Positions 22,758-32,695 of a DNA stretch of 64,000 nucleotides are shown here, in pieces. Below the pieces are notes generated by a model, which worked only from the letters and a program-made list of their open reading frames with translations, ran no database searches and had not been told where the DNA came from. The stretch lies in the NCBI GenBank assembly GCA_001970855.1, contig LSSN01001346.1, positions 51,160 to 115,159 on the forward strand. The letters are read 5' to 3'. Every line of letters begins with the position of its first letter. Within the stretch, counting starts at the first letter, position 1. The translations under genes were made by a program, and so were the position numbers. This stretch comes from Smittium culicis (taxonomy: Eukaryota > Kickxellomycota > Harpellomycetes > Harpellales > Legeriomycetaceae).

Positions 22758-23035
22758 AGGCTGGTATAACTAGCAAATGAAAGGGATGTATTGTTCGATA
22801 GAGTTTTCATTATTAGATTTTGTGGATTGTAATTATATGGCAGTAATAAAATGGGCACAAAACAATACTATAAACTGATTAACTAATTGCTTTTGTATAT
22901 TTACAACATTAATTTTTGCATTTTTATTAATATTATTTTTCAATGTAAAAAGGCATAGAAAAGGTCAAAATTAAAAAAAAAGAGGTTTTTTGGATAAAAT
23001 AGAATAATATGAGAAAGAGGTATGTTTAAGGTGGA

Positions 23036-24514
23036 TTAAATGCTGCAAAATGCGGTGTAAGCTAGCAAGTTGGAGGATGAGCTTGAGGTGAAAGAGAATT
23101 GGACGTTGTTGGGGATGAAGAAGACGTTTCCTTTAGATGCGGGGATATGGTCGTTCGAACCAGTTACAGAGATAGTGCCTGATCCATCAACAATGATGGC
23201 GATTGCAGGACCGCCATTTAAATTAATGTTTTCGGACAAGTTAGATGACGGTAAGTCGGTTTTCAGGACGGAGAATTCTTCGATTGGAGGATTGTAGAGG
23301 GTCGAATAAGTCAGTGGCGAGCCGTTGCTGATGAATTGGACTTCTTTTGTGAGTTTGTCACTTCCAGGACCATATTGGTAAGTGAGCATGTCGACTAGGA
23401 CGTCGACGTCGCGGTATTTTGGGGTTAGTCCAGCTCTGACGACATTATCGCTGGAAGCCATACATTCAACACAATCTAAAAAAAAAATGGGGGGGAGGAG
23501 AAAGAAAAAAGTTGTGGTGTTAAAACAAAAAATTTAAATAAGTGACGAATGAAGGGGAGGGAGTGATTGAGTAAAAGTACCTCCGTAGATGTATGCATGT
23601 GGTTCGTCAGCGCCCATGAAGAAAGCTTGGCCAGGAGATAAGTGGATAATATTGAGGAAGAATATGCAGAAGACTCCGATATCGTCCGGGTATTGTGTGT
23701 TGAGTCTATGAGCAAGTTTCCAAATACTGTAGAACTCGGAAGTTTGTGGGACGTCCTTGTCGAGTAGCAGTTTTATATGGCTGGCAACAGTTTCGGGATC
23801 AGTTTTCATGAGGGAGGAGAAGGAATCCTTAAGAATTTGTTTTTGCTGGTCTAGCGAGAAAGAGCTTATGCCGCTGGTTGCGATAGTGTTTAAATGGTTT
23901 GCGTTGTCTTTACCGACCAAGGATGATAGTTCTGGGGAGAAGAAGCCGACAAACTTTGCGATTTCTTCAAGGGGTCTAAATCCGGAAAGGGCTTCAAAGT
24001 CAGTTAGAGCAATGGACATTTCAGGTTTATGGTTTGGATCCTTGTAGACGGAGGGACGTTCGGCATGAAGTTGTTCGGCGAGCTTCTTGTTGGGGTGAGC
24101 TTGGATTGAAAGAGCGGTTTTTATGGAGAGTATTTTGAAGAGGAAAGGCAAATCGTTGTTGTATTTTTGGGCGACTTTATCTCCGAGATAAGCGGTGGGA
24201 TTTTGAGATATCAAGGCGGCTAAAGATACGTTTCTGTCGTTGTTGAGAACAGACATGCCGCTTTTGTGGGTACCCATCCATAGCTGAAAAGCGGGATATT
24301 GTTTAAATTATAAAATAGAGAGATTAGTTTAGAGTGAAGGATAGGAAAATTTAGTGGGATATAGTGGATTAGAAAATACCTCTGCATAGCTGAGTTTTTC
24401 ATCGAGCTTGAAGGAGGGATCAGTAGCCATAAACTGAGCAACCTTGCTTTCACTGCCGAGTTTTCCCCAATGGTAGTTGTTTGGGACGCAAGATAGGCGG
24501 TGTATTTTGTTCAT
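23036..24514 (-). CDS. Mannose-6-phosphate isomerase, three exons
   Basis: Zinc enzyme that interconverts fructose-6-phosphate and mannose-6-phosphate, supplying GDP-mannose for glycoproteins and cell-wall mannan. Minus-strand exons: 24514..24380, 24283..23581 and 23475..23036; introns of 96 nt (GTATTT...TTTCAG) and 105 nt (GTACTT...TTTTAG). Phases agree (0 and 1) and give 425 aa, the usual length of type I enzymes. Signatures in order: CVPNNYHWGKLGS near the N-terminus; ELWMGTHKSG across intron 1; ALSIQAHPNK with the Gln and His zinc ligands; YKDPNHKPEM with the Glu ligand; DEPHAYIYG with the last His ligand, across intron 2; and the catalytic Arg in VECMASSDNVVRAGLTPK. Start and all active-site residues are present, so it looks functional. 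Exons have higher GC than most neighbours, which fits good expression. Confidence 0.95.
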
Positions 24515-24606
24515 TTTAAGAATAAAGAAGAAGTGTAGAAATAATGGAGCTGATAAGTACCGGGTTTAAAAAGAGAAACTGAGAAAAAGGGGGGACAGAT
24601 AAGGGG

Positions 24607-24620
24607 GTATATATATATCT
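24607..24620 (-). promoter_or_regulatory. TATA-like element upstream of phosphomannose isomerase
   Basis: GTATATATATATCT lies about 95-105 bp upstream of the start codon at 24514. Position and sequence fit a TATA box, but such strings also occur by chance in AT-rich DNA. Confidence 0.3.
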
Positions 24621-24639
24621 ATGAATAGAATTAGGAGAA

Positions 24640-25004
24640 GTCTGAAGATCTAAAATTTATAAGACAACTTAAAGATTGTGATCATAAATTTCTAATAGTC
24701 TGGGCTTATTGCACACAAGAATGCTTATAGGGCTAACATTTAAAATTTTGTAGATAATAGGGCTAATTTGTTTTTTTTTTTTTTTGGGTGTGGATAATTA
24801 GGGCTATTTTTAGGCAGGTCTTCCGACAGATTTGAGGAGGAAACGGCCATGAGTGGCCAATTCGGATCAAATATGGCCTGGTGTGGACAATACCATTATT
24901 TTTTCCATCTGATAGTAACGCAAATTAGCTTTATCTTTACTTTATTTGATCCAATCTCTTATCTTTTATCCCTTGGTTGGGGCCCACACTCTTGAGGCAT
25001 AATC
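24640..25004. other. Intergenic stretch between phosphomannose isomerase and the repeat/LTR region
   Basis: AT-rich with a T-run at 24771-24785. I see no gene. From about 24960 the composition shifts to a more balanced one. Confidence 0.45.
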
Positions 25005-25135
25005 GGTGTTAATCCCGAGTAAGCCCTGACATCGAAGCCTGGCTTAATATGTATTAACTGGAGTAAGCTCTGACACAGAAACCTAACTTAGCTAGTGCTA
25101 ACAGGGTTAGCGTGTGTTGAAGAAACTTGATCTAG
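25005..25135. repeat. Imperfect tandem repeat, unit about 45 bp, about three copies
   Basis: Units start near 25005, 25049 and 25094. The first two share GTAAGC(C/T)CTGACA followed by GAA(G/A)CCT(G/A)(G/A)CTTA; the third is more diverged (CTAACAGGG, GAAACTTGATCTAG). The stretch is less AT-rich than its flanks. Confidence 0.5.
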
Positions 25136-25325
25136 ATTGCGTAACTCAGCCACAAATCTGTGATAGTCCCATAGTCAGTCAGCCAGCCGATTTTACTAAA
25201 TCCTATATAATTTAAAAAGCGAACTAAGAGAATCCTGTGTCTTGAAAAGTACTCTGATGCATCGAATAGCGTACTATACCGCTGCCCAATTCTTGTAATT
25301 GCTTTTTATTCTTGCGAATTGGAAT

Positions 25326-25721
25326 TGTCGCGATTTGACGTCTATACTGACTAATTCTGACAGCTGTATCAATTGTTATTTGACAGCTTGACTGTCCAAA
25401 ATTTACCAATTCAAATCTTTGCTACAATTAAACTTTTATTTGTTTTATTTTTAAATAAATTTATTGAGAGGGATTCCCCAGATACTCTGATGCCCTTAGT
25501 TAATGTTTAGTGAATAATAATATATAAAATAAAATACTATAAAACTATGTTAGTACAATCTCAGCTTAACCAATCATGACTCTTTTTAACTAGTAAAACT
25601 TACGCTAACGTATAAAAACCTAATCAATCTTAATCTATCATTTCAACTGGCTGATTTCATAGAAACATTTAAATCGCCTACCATATTTAAATAATTCATA
25701 ATATAGAATTATTATATGACA
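25326..25721 (-). repeat. 3' LTR of the Ty3/Gypsy element
   Basis: 396 bp, TG...CA ends, apparently identical to the copy at 30201-30596. The last 26 bases of the gag-pol frame, including its stop codon (25696-25698), fall inside this LTR. Confidence 0.95.
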
Positions 25722-28700
25722 GAACCCCCCCTTTTAACTCTAATCGTCCCCGATTAGCATCTTTATTCTCAAATTCCAAATCTTCCTTTCTTAAATTCGA
25801 TCGAAGAGGTGTTATTCCGTCCAGAAACTCGATACGATCGCTATTGAACTTTTTAAGCCTATCCCCATGGACTAAATCTTTATTTCCTAACTTATCCGAT
25901 ATCCAGTAAGTACCTTTTTCTAAAACTTTTTCTATTTTATACGGTCCATCCCATTTTTGCTCTAGTTTTTTCTGTGGATGGTCAATCGATTTAAGAATTA
26001 GCTCACCTATTTTAAACCCTTCTTTTGAAACTTTTTTATCATAGATCGACTTCTCTTTATTCTTAACCTTGACCATTCGATCGATACCCAGTTTCCTAAT
26101 TTCAGGCAATTCGACTTTTATTTCCGCTATTCTCTGCATTACTGATTCTTCGTAGTTGTATTCCCCATTTTTAGGTTGCCAACTCATCGGTGTCCGGATT
26201 TGAAATCCAAATAGCATTTCAGCGGGACTAAAGCCAGTCGACTTTGATTTCATCGTTCTGATTACTATTAAGGTCCACCATAAGTAAGAATCCCAATTTT
26301 CCTTGTCATGATAGCATTGTTTAACTAGTATGTTTTTTAGGGTTTGGTTGAATCTTTCAACTTGCCCATTACTCTGCGGTCTATAAGCGGTCGTAGGAGA
26401 ATGTTTGATATTTAACCATTCGTAGATCGATGTCGAGGACTCGGACATAAAACATGAGCCCCTATCCGAAATCAATTTAGCTGGTACTCCAAAATCTTTT
26501 ACTACATGATTTATTAAAAAATTTATTACTGTTTTTGATAGAATATTGGGAACTGCTACCGCTATGGGCCACTTCGTCAGGTAGTCAATCGCGGTTAGAA
26601 TATAACGATTTCCTTGATTGCTAATAGGGCTTATGGGACCGACGGCGTCTATTCCTACGATCTCGAAAGGCGTCCTTCCTAGAATTGGATTCAAAGGGCT
26701 TCTGTTTTTCTTTCCCTTTCTAAACAGCTGGCAAATTTCACACGATTTTACTACGTAATCTACCAATTCGAATAAATTTTTTCCTGTATATAAATCCCTT
26801 ACTCGGTTATAGGAATTTTCGATTCCTTCGTGCGACTCGCTGTGAATTTCGAATATTTTTATTTTTAATTCCTCTTCGCTTAGAACTTCTTTCAACTTTC
26901 CTTTTACCATTTTAAATAAAACATTATTAACTAGTTTGTATTTTTTGGATTTGTTCCTAATTAATTTTCGCTCCTCATAATTTAAACTATCTGGGTAAAT
27001 AAATTTCTCTAAATATAACTTAATTTCTTCAATTGGTTCTATTTCAATATTATATATATCAATAATAGACTCCTTTTCTTGGTCATTGTCTTTTCTGTAA
27101 ATTGTTTGTAACCTGGATAAGCCATCAGCTGGATTATCTTTTCCTCTTATGTGCTCAATATCAAAGTCGTAATTTCTTAGTATCATTGCCCAGCGAGCCA
27201 CTCTACCAGTTATTTCGGAACTATTAAACACATTTAACAAAGCTTTATGATCAGTTCTTATAATAAAATGCTTTCCCCATAAGAAGTGCTTGAACTTTTT
27301 AACAGCCCAAATAACACCCAATCCCTCTAAGTGTGTAATCGAATAATTTTTCTCATTTTCATTATTAGTTCGACTAGCGTACATTATTGGTTTTTCGCCT
27401 TCATCTGTAACTTGAGACAATATAGCACCAAGACCTGAAATTGAAGCATCAGTAGTAAGTATAAATTCTCTGCTCCAATCCGGATGGGTTAAAGTTGGTG
27501 CTTCGCACAAACTTTTTTTTAGATTTTCAAAAGAATCTTGACACAGTTTGGACCATTCCCATTTGGCTTGTTTCTTTAATAAATTTGTTAATGGTGAAGT
27601 GATTGATGCATATCCCTTTATAAATTTTCTATAATACCCCGTAAGACCCAAAAATGATTGCAGCTGCTTTACATTATTCGGAATTTCAAAATTTTCAATT
27701 GAATTTATTTTACTTGGGCTTGTGCTTATACCCTTGTCACTCATAGTATGTCCTAAATATTCAATTTTTTTTCTACCTATAAAACATTTCTTCTTATTTA
27801 ATTGGATTTTTCCTTTGGTAAGTAGATTAAAAATTTCTTGCAAGTCCTTTATATGATCTTCTACAGATTTTGAATAAACTATAATATCATCTATAAAAAC
27901 TACTGCCTTTTTCCAGAGTGCAGGTTCTAGTACTAATTCAATGAGACGTTGAAACGTTGCCGGGCTATTGGTTAGTCCAAATGGCATTACGTTATATACA
28001 TAACTTCCACTACCGGGAATAGAAAATGCGGTCTTGTCTTTATCCTTAGGGGACATTTTTATCTGCCAAAACCCGCTAAATGCATCCAAGCATGAATAAA
28101 TTTTTGCTCCTGCTAAAGCCATAAAAATGTCTTCTATTACGGGTAGTGGATAACTGTCTTTTTTTGTGATTTGATTTAATTTTCTATAATCCGCGCATAC
28201 TCTCAACTTCCCGTTTTTCTTCCAAGCAGTTACTACTGGTGAACACCATTCGGAACTACAAGGCGATATCACACCATTTTCTTCCATTTTCTTTATTTCT
28301 TCCCTGACCATATTTTGTAAATGGTAGGGAATCCTATATGGCCTTTGCTTTATGGGGTTACTTTTCATCAGTTCTATTTTGTGCTCAACTAAATCAGTTT
28401 GAGTTAATTGGTCAATTTCGTCTACAAATAGTTGCTTGTTATTTTCCATTAACATTTCTAACCTATTGTCTACTATTATGTTTTCAGGTAATTGGTCGAT
28501 AATTTCTTCTTTAAAAATTGTGTAGATTTCGACGTCCTCTAAGAAATTATCTTTGCTTTTTGTAGACAAAGATATGATCACCTCCGCGTTTTTCACTGGT
28601 AATGTTAACTCCTGGCTTTGCATGTCTATTTTTGCCTTATGTTCAATAAACCAATCAGTGCCTAGAACTAGAAAATCATCCTTTCTATCCATAACAACTA

Positions 28701-30156
28701 AACTAATCGGGAATTTATGACCAGCAATTACTATTGGTACTTGGGAAACCTTTCCATTCGTTTCATGCTTTCCTCCATCAGCAGTAACTACCAATTGATT
28801 TGTCCTAATGTCAGGTTCGATTCCCCATTTATCCAATAGGCTATTGCTGACCACTGAGCACGCTGCGCCAGTATCGACAACTGCCCAACAGTAAGATCCA
28901 AATATATTAACAATTGCTTTGCAATTTGTTACCTTTGAAGACGCAGCATCCAGTTGGCTTACCTCTTTTTCTTCGACTTTTTTGCAAAGCCCAACCAATT
29001 CATTTCTCAAGCTAGGAGAAGCCGATATTAATTGAACTAGATTAATTCTTGGGTATGTATTTTGTAATTCATTTAACAGAGAATACGGTTCAGTATTTTC
29101 TGCCATTTTTGGAATAAATTTTCTCCTAATCTTAGTCCTTTGTTTTGCCAATTCTCCTAATTCCATATTTTCTGGACTTGCTTTTGATTTCTTAAAGCTT
29201 GTAGACTCTTCAGCGATTTCTAAGGATCTTTTATCAACAACATATACGTCTTCAAACTCTCTATCATTCTCCTTTACCATGTCAATAAACTCCAAAGAGT
29301 TTATTTTGTGTGTCTCTTGGCTTTGATTCTTTCTGTTCTCAGCGTTAACATAGCTAGAATATTCAGGGCATTCGAATCTACGATGACCTTCTTTTTTGCA
29401 GAACACGCAATAAGGCTTGTTGTAATTTCCTTGGAATGGTGGTAATGCCTTATTTTTGTTGAAATTTGTTTCTATTTTGTTTGCTACGTCATCTATCTTC
29501 GAAATTAGGTTTAGGCTCAATTTTTCGAATCTTTGATTTAAAGCTTCAAACATAGGTTCCCCAGATTCGATTTCATGATGTACCTTTACTATTTTCCTCG
29601 AATCTGACTCTTCTTTATGCGAATCTGAAATATAAGAATGGTTAGTATCATCTAGTAACCTGTTTACTCGCTCAACGTCTTTTAATTTACTTATTGTTGA
29701 CCTCCATCCTTTAATTCCGGATTCCAATACCTTTCTTTTAGATTTAGTTTCTAATGATGCCATAAGACAGTTAAACTTTACCAAATCCTCATTAATTTTT
29801 GCTTTTAAAAATAAATACTCTAATTCAAGCTCTAAATCTTCTATCGTCAAAAAATCCTTTTGTTTAATTTTTTGTATTTTATTCCACGCTATCATTTCTA
29901 AGTCCTTGTCTTTAAATGCGGCCATGAACTCGTCGCGTAAGTTTTCCCACAAAATAAATTTACTTTTATTCTTCTTGTACCAAACATTTTCTTTTCTACC
30001 CAAATATAACTGTATGAGGGTAATCTGATCTTGCTCTATCCAGCCATTTAGTTTAGCTAGAAGTTCAAATCGTTCCAACCATTCTTCTGGATCTTGATCG
30101 GATCGGCTTTCAAATATTTTTGGTTCAATCAATATTTTCCTATTTATCGAATCCAT
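25696..30156 (-). CDS. Gag-Pol polyprotein of the Ty3/Gypsy element
   Basis: One continuous frame of 1486 aa without frameshift or internal stop. Order of parts: Gag (about 1-240) with a CCHC zinc knuckle C250-x2-C253-x4-H258-x4-C263; aspartic protease with DTGA at 428-431; reverse transcriptase (about 600-800) with D691 in CLDAFSGFWQI and the FIDD pair D756-D757; RNase H with D903 in LTTDAS and RTDHKAL at 967-973; integrase with the HHCC finger (H1105, H1109, C1139, C1142), catalytic D1170, D1231 and E1267 (NGQVERFNQ) and a GPY motif at about 1404-1406. The protease-RT-RH-IN order defines Ty3/Gypsy. No chromodomain is seen after the GPY module. The frame runs through the purine tract into the 3' LTR. 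All catalytic residues are present, so the element may be active. Gag and Pol in one frame implies that their ratio is set by processing rather than by frameshifting. Confidence 0.96.
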   Translation of the reverse strand: MDSINRKILIEPKIFESRSDQDPEEWLERFELLAKLNGWIEQDQITLIQLYLGRKENVWYKKNKSKFILWENLRDEFMAAFKDKDLEMIAWNKIQKIKQKDFLTIEDLELELEYLFLKAKINEDLVKFNCLMASLETKSKRKVLESGIKGWRSTISKLKDVERVNRLLDDTNHSYISDSHKEESDSRKIVKVHHEIESGEPMFEALNQRFEKLSLNLISKIDDVANKIETNFNKNKALPPFQGNYNKPYCVFCKKEGHRRFECPEYSSYVNAENRKNQSQETHKINSLEFIDMVKENDREFEDVYVVDKRSLEIAEESTSFKKSKASPENMELGELAKQRTKIRRKFIPKMAENTEPYSLLNELQNTYPRINLVQLISASPSLRNELVGLCKKVEEKEVSQLDAASSKVTNCKAIVNIFGSYCWAVVDTGAACSVVSNSLLDKWGIEPDIRTNQLVVTADGGKHETNGKVSQVPIVIAGHKFPISLVVMDRKDDFLVLGTDWFIEHKAKIDMQSQELTLPVKNAEVIISLSTKSKDNFLEDVEIYTIFKEEIIDQLPENIIVDNRLEMLMENNKQLFVDEIDQLTQTDLVEHKIELMKSNPIKQRPYRIPYHLQNMVREEIKKMEENGVISPCSSEWCSPVVTAWKKNGKLRVCADYRKLNQITKKDSYPLPVIEDIFMALAGAKIYSCLDAFSGFWQIKMSPKDKDKTAFSIPGSGSYVYNVMPFGLTNSPATFQRLIELVLEPALWKKAVVFIDDIIVYSKSVEDHIKDLQEIFNLLTKGKIQLNKKKCFIGRKKIEYLGHTMSDKGISTSPSKINSIENFEIPNNVKQLQSFLGLTGYYRKFIKGYASITSPLTNLLKKQAKWEWSKLCQDSFENLKKSLCEAPTLTHPDWSREFILTTDASISGLGAILSQVTDEGEKPIMYASRTNNENEKNYSITHLEGLGVIWAVKKFKHFLWGKHFIIRTDHKALLNVFNSSEITGRVARWAMILRNYDFDIEHIRGKDNPADGLSRLQTIYRKDNDQEKESIIDIYNIEIEPIEEIKLYLEKFIYPDSLNYEERKLIRNKSKKYKLVNNVLFKMVKGKLKEVLSEEELKIKIFEIHSESHEGIENSYNRVRDLYTGKNLFELVDYVVKSCEICQLFRKGKKNRSPLNPILGRTPFEIVGIDAVGPISPISNQGNRYILTAIDYLTKWPIAVAVPNILSKTVINFLINHVVKDFGVPAKLISDRGSCFMSESSTSIYEWLNIKHSPTTAYRPQSNGQVERFNQTLKNILVKQCYHDKENWDSYLWWTLIVIRTMKSKSTGFSPAEMLFGFQIRTPMSWQPKNGEYNYEESVMQRIAEIKVELPEIRKLGIDRMVKVKNKEKSIYDKKVSKEGFKIGELILKSIDHPQKKLEQKWDGPYKIEKVLEKGTYWISDKLGNKDLVHGDRLKKFNSDRIEFLDGITPLRSNLRKEDLEFENKDANRGRLELKGGVLSYNNSIL
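25722..25738 (-). promoter_or_regulatory. Polypurine tract of the Ty3/Gypsy element
   Basis: On the minus strand GTTAAAAGGGGGGG is followed by TTC and then the 3' LTR. It is the expected primer site for plus-strand DNA synthesis. It lies 3 nt from the LTR and is part of the coding frame. Confidence 0.75.
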
Positions 30157-30184
30157 TTTAATTTTTTTATTATTTTCCTATGCC

Positions 30185-30200
30185 TAGGTGGGAGCGCCAC
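30185..30200 (-). promoter_or_regulatory. Primer-binding-like site of the Ty3/Gypsy element
   Basis: One base after the 5' LTR, the minus strand reads TGGCGCTCCCACC. A TGG start is complementary to a tRNA 3' CCA end, as expected for a primer-binding site. I cannot name the tRNA without the organism's tRNA set. Confidence 0.6.
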
Positions 30201-30596
30201 TGTCGCGATTTGACGTCTATACTGACTAATTCTGACAGCTGTATCAATTGTTATTTGACAGCTTGACTGTCCAAAATTTACCAATTCAAATCTTTGCTAC
30301 AATTAAACTTTTATTTGTTTTATTTTTAAATAAATTTATTGAGAGGGATTCCCCAGATACTCTGATGCCCTTAGTTAATGTTTAGTGAATAATAATATAT
30401 AAAATAAAATACTATAAAACTATGTTAGTACAATCTCAGCTTAACCAATCATGACTCTTTTTAACTAGTAAAACTTACGCTAACGTATAAAAACCTAATC
30501 AATCTTAATCTATCATTTCAACTGGCTGATTTCATAGAAACATTTAAATCGCCTACCATATTTAAATAATTCATAATATAGAATTATTATATGACA
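30201..30596 (-). repeat. 5' LTR of the Ty3/Gypsy element
   Basis: 396 bp, apparently identical to the 3' LTR. It should hold the promoter for the element's genomic RNA. Confidence 0.95.
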
Positions 30597-30648
30597 GAAT
30601 ATGATTTTTCTCAAAACCTAAATGACCTAACAATTTACAAGCCTAAAT

Positions 30649-31322
30649 TCTACACTTTTTTCATAGCTGAAAAGATTAAATAATAAAATAAATACTAAGT
30701 GTTGAGAACCATTGTCCGATTAGCAAATAGTATAGCCCTAAAATGTACATAGGAAGCCCATTCGACATTAGTAGGAAATATTACTACTAACTGGCTAACA
30801 AAAAACGTCAAATAACCTATAAAAAAATTAGCTCCAATTATTTATCATAATTACAATTATATTAATCCAATAGCTATTTCTGATGAAATATCTATCCAAT
30901 AGTTATATATAACATATATTACAGCTAATGGTTGTAAAGCCATAATCTAGCTGCCAATAGATATTCGCCAAAATATTATAAAAAATGTAAAAGTAAGAAA
31001 ACAAAGTCAACGCAAAATCCACATATAATATTCAGCTTTTAAAAAGAATACATAAATATTCAGCTTAACTATAAAAAAAGGCAGTTTCTAATATTACGTC
31101 TTTTTTTTTTTTTGAGCGAATACAGAAATTTTTGCCATAATTTCTTTTTTCTTACTTTGTTACTTTTTTTTTTTGTATTCATTTCGATTAAGGATATTTC
31201 ATAACCTCAGCACTTTTCATTCATATTTTCAAATCTTACTTTTTAATTATTAATTTAGCTTTTAACTCAACACATAAATCGATCCTTAAATTTGAATACT
31301 CGAACATTATATTCCCCTTGAA
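30649..31322. other. Intergenic stretch upstream of Got1
   Basis: AT-rich with T-runs at 31100-31114 and 31164-31175. It should contain the Got1 promoter. No gene is seen. Confidence 0.5.
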
Positions 31323-32134
31323 ATGTGGCTTTCCGATACACAGAGTATTTAATATTGCTCTAACATTTATATTCTGTTTTTTTTTTTTACAAATATTTTT
31401 TATTGATTTTGAAATTTTATACCGATTATCCTTTCTCTGCCTTTCAATAGAAATTGGCGTCGCTTTATCCGCCTTTGGCGTGATTCTCATTACCCTTGGT
31501 ATTATTTTGATGTTTGACGCCGGTTTAATCGCTATTGGAAACGTAAACTGCTTTATTCTGCTATTTTTTATATTCCTACTTTATATTTTATTTAAACCTT
31601 ATTTTTTTCTTGAAACTCAATTTTTTATTTTTATTTTTTTCAGATTTTGTTTTTGCTCGGTGTAATTTTAATTATCGGCTTCCAAAAATCTTTTGTTTTC
31701 TTTTCCAGAAAGGAGAAAATACGCGGAACTATCTGCTTCTTCGTAGGATTAGCCTTGATTTTCATGAAATACTCTATCTGGGGAATGATCTTGGAATCTT
31801 TTGGTTTTATTAACCTCTTTGGTAACTTTTTCCCCGTCGCTTTAGGCTTCCTTCGCAGACTTCCTGTAATCGGCAAGCTACTATCAATGCCTGGAATCAG
31901 ACAGGTTAGTTAGTTGATCCAATGTCTTTTTTCTTCTCATTACTTTGTTAAACTACAACTCCACATATTTCCATTTTCTCTCTCTTTATGCCACATTCTA
32001 ATTATCTTGTGCATATACTATTTTAAATCTAAATTTTACCCATTTTCACATCTAAATTTGTATACTTTTTATAAACGCTATAATAACAGGTAGTTGATAG
32101 AATATCAGGTTCAGGTTCAAAGTACCCCGTTTAA
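31323..32134 (+). CDS. GOT1: Got1 family vesicle transport protein, four exons
   Basis: Small four-helix membrane protein of Golgi/ER vesicles, needed for efficient transport through the early secretory pathway. Exons: 31323..31344, 31451..31542, 31644..31904 and 32090..32134; introns of 106, 101 and 185 nt. Phases fit and give 139 aa, against 138 in yeast Got1. The start MWLSDTQKIGVAL spans intron 1. Signature FQKSFVFFSRKEKIRG lies in exon 3, followed by FLRRLPVIGKLLSMPGI and, across intron 3, VVDRISGSGSKYPV, the usual C-terminal form. Four hydrophobic segments lie at about 9-28, 38-52, 67-83 and 88-108. Introns at these places break the sequence so that exon 1 and exon 4 are each very short. 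It runs in the same direction as the Ett1-like gene, about 560 bp upstream of it. Confidence 0.93.
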
Positions 32135-32695
32135 CGTACCTCTCAATTATCTCCACAGATTGTAAATGTTTTTACTAAAAATCAAACAATTACTGCTTAT
32201 GTTTCACTCAATCACTACTATATGACAACCGATTTAACGTCTTTTCCTCTTCTCTTTCCTTTTACATAAATTTTTCTTTTTTATTTCTTACGACTTGCAC
32301 CATATTTCTCTATTGTAGACTCTAACTTTTTTAAATAACCATCATTTAATATATAATCCCTAAAAAATTACGTCTTTTCTCTAAATATTACAATATTTTT
32401 TACTACCAACCATCACACTCTTTTCTATATTTTATAACCAATAGTAATTGGTACTTTTCTGTAAATCATTATAGTTGGCTAATTGATTTCCTTTCGTTTC
32501 TATAAAACCTGCATTCTACATTCTATTGGCCTAATCAACCTTTTTTCTTTTTCTTATTTCTTTGATTCAGCTGAATTCTTATTTTTTTTTAAAAACAAGA
32601 TCATATATTTTCCTTCTAAAAGTCGTTTTTAGTCGCATAAATCGCCCACTTTCCCCGTCTTAGTCTCTACATTTACTGGAATAATTACATAAAAT
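32135..32695. other. Intergenic stretch between Got1 and the Ett1-like gene
   Basis: Pyrimidine-rich on the plus strand, holding the Got1 3' UTR and the next promoter. No gene is seen. Confidence 0.5.

Larger units (their letters stand above)
25322..30600 (-). mobile_element. Full-length Ty3/Gypsy (Metaviridae) LTR retrotransposon
   Basis: A complete element of 5271 bp (25326-30596) with 396-bp LTRs beginning TGTC and ending GACA, one gag-pol frame, a primer-binding-like site and a purine tract. It is flanked by GAAT on both sides (25322-25325 and 30597-30600), a 4-bp target duplication. I compared the two LTRs base by base and saw no difference, so insertion is very recent. It lies between phosphomannose isomerase and Got1. 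Confidence 0.95.
25224..30642 (-). pseudogene. Possible exon split by the Ty3 insertion
   Basis: If the retrotransposon and one copy of its 4-bp target duplication are removed, minus-strand bases 30642..30597 and 25321..25224 join into one open frame of 47 codons plus a TAG, beginning right after a possible acceptor (ATTTAG, 30643-30648). Part of the product, NHIPIRKNKKQLQ, spans the junction. Composition is balanced compared with the flanks. The product is not recognised. An open frame of this length can occur by chance, so the call is tentative. Confidence 0.25.

Noticed and set aside
22307..22858. A 183-codon minus-strand frame over the TRAPPC13 end
   Set aside because: Antisense to conserved TRAPPC13 codons; no family resemblance.
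23070..24047. Plus-strand frames over phosphomannose isomerase
   Set aside because: Antisense to exons that contain all active-site residues.
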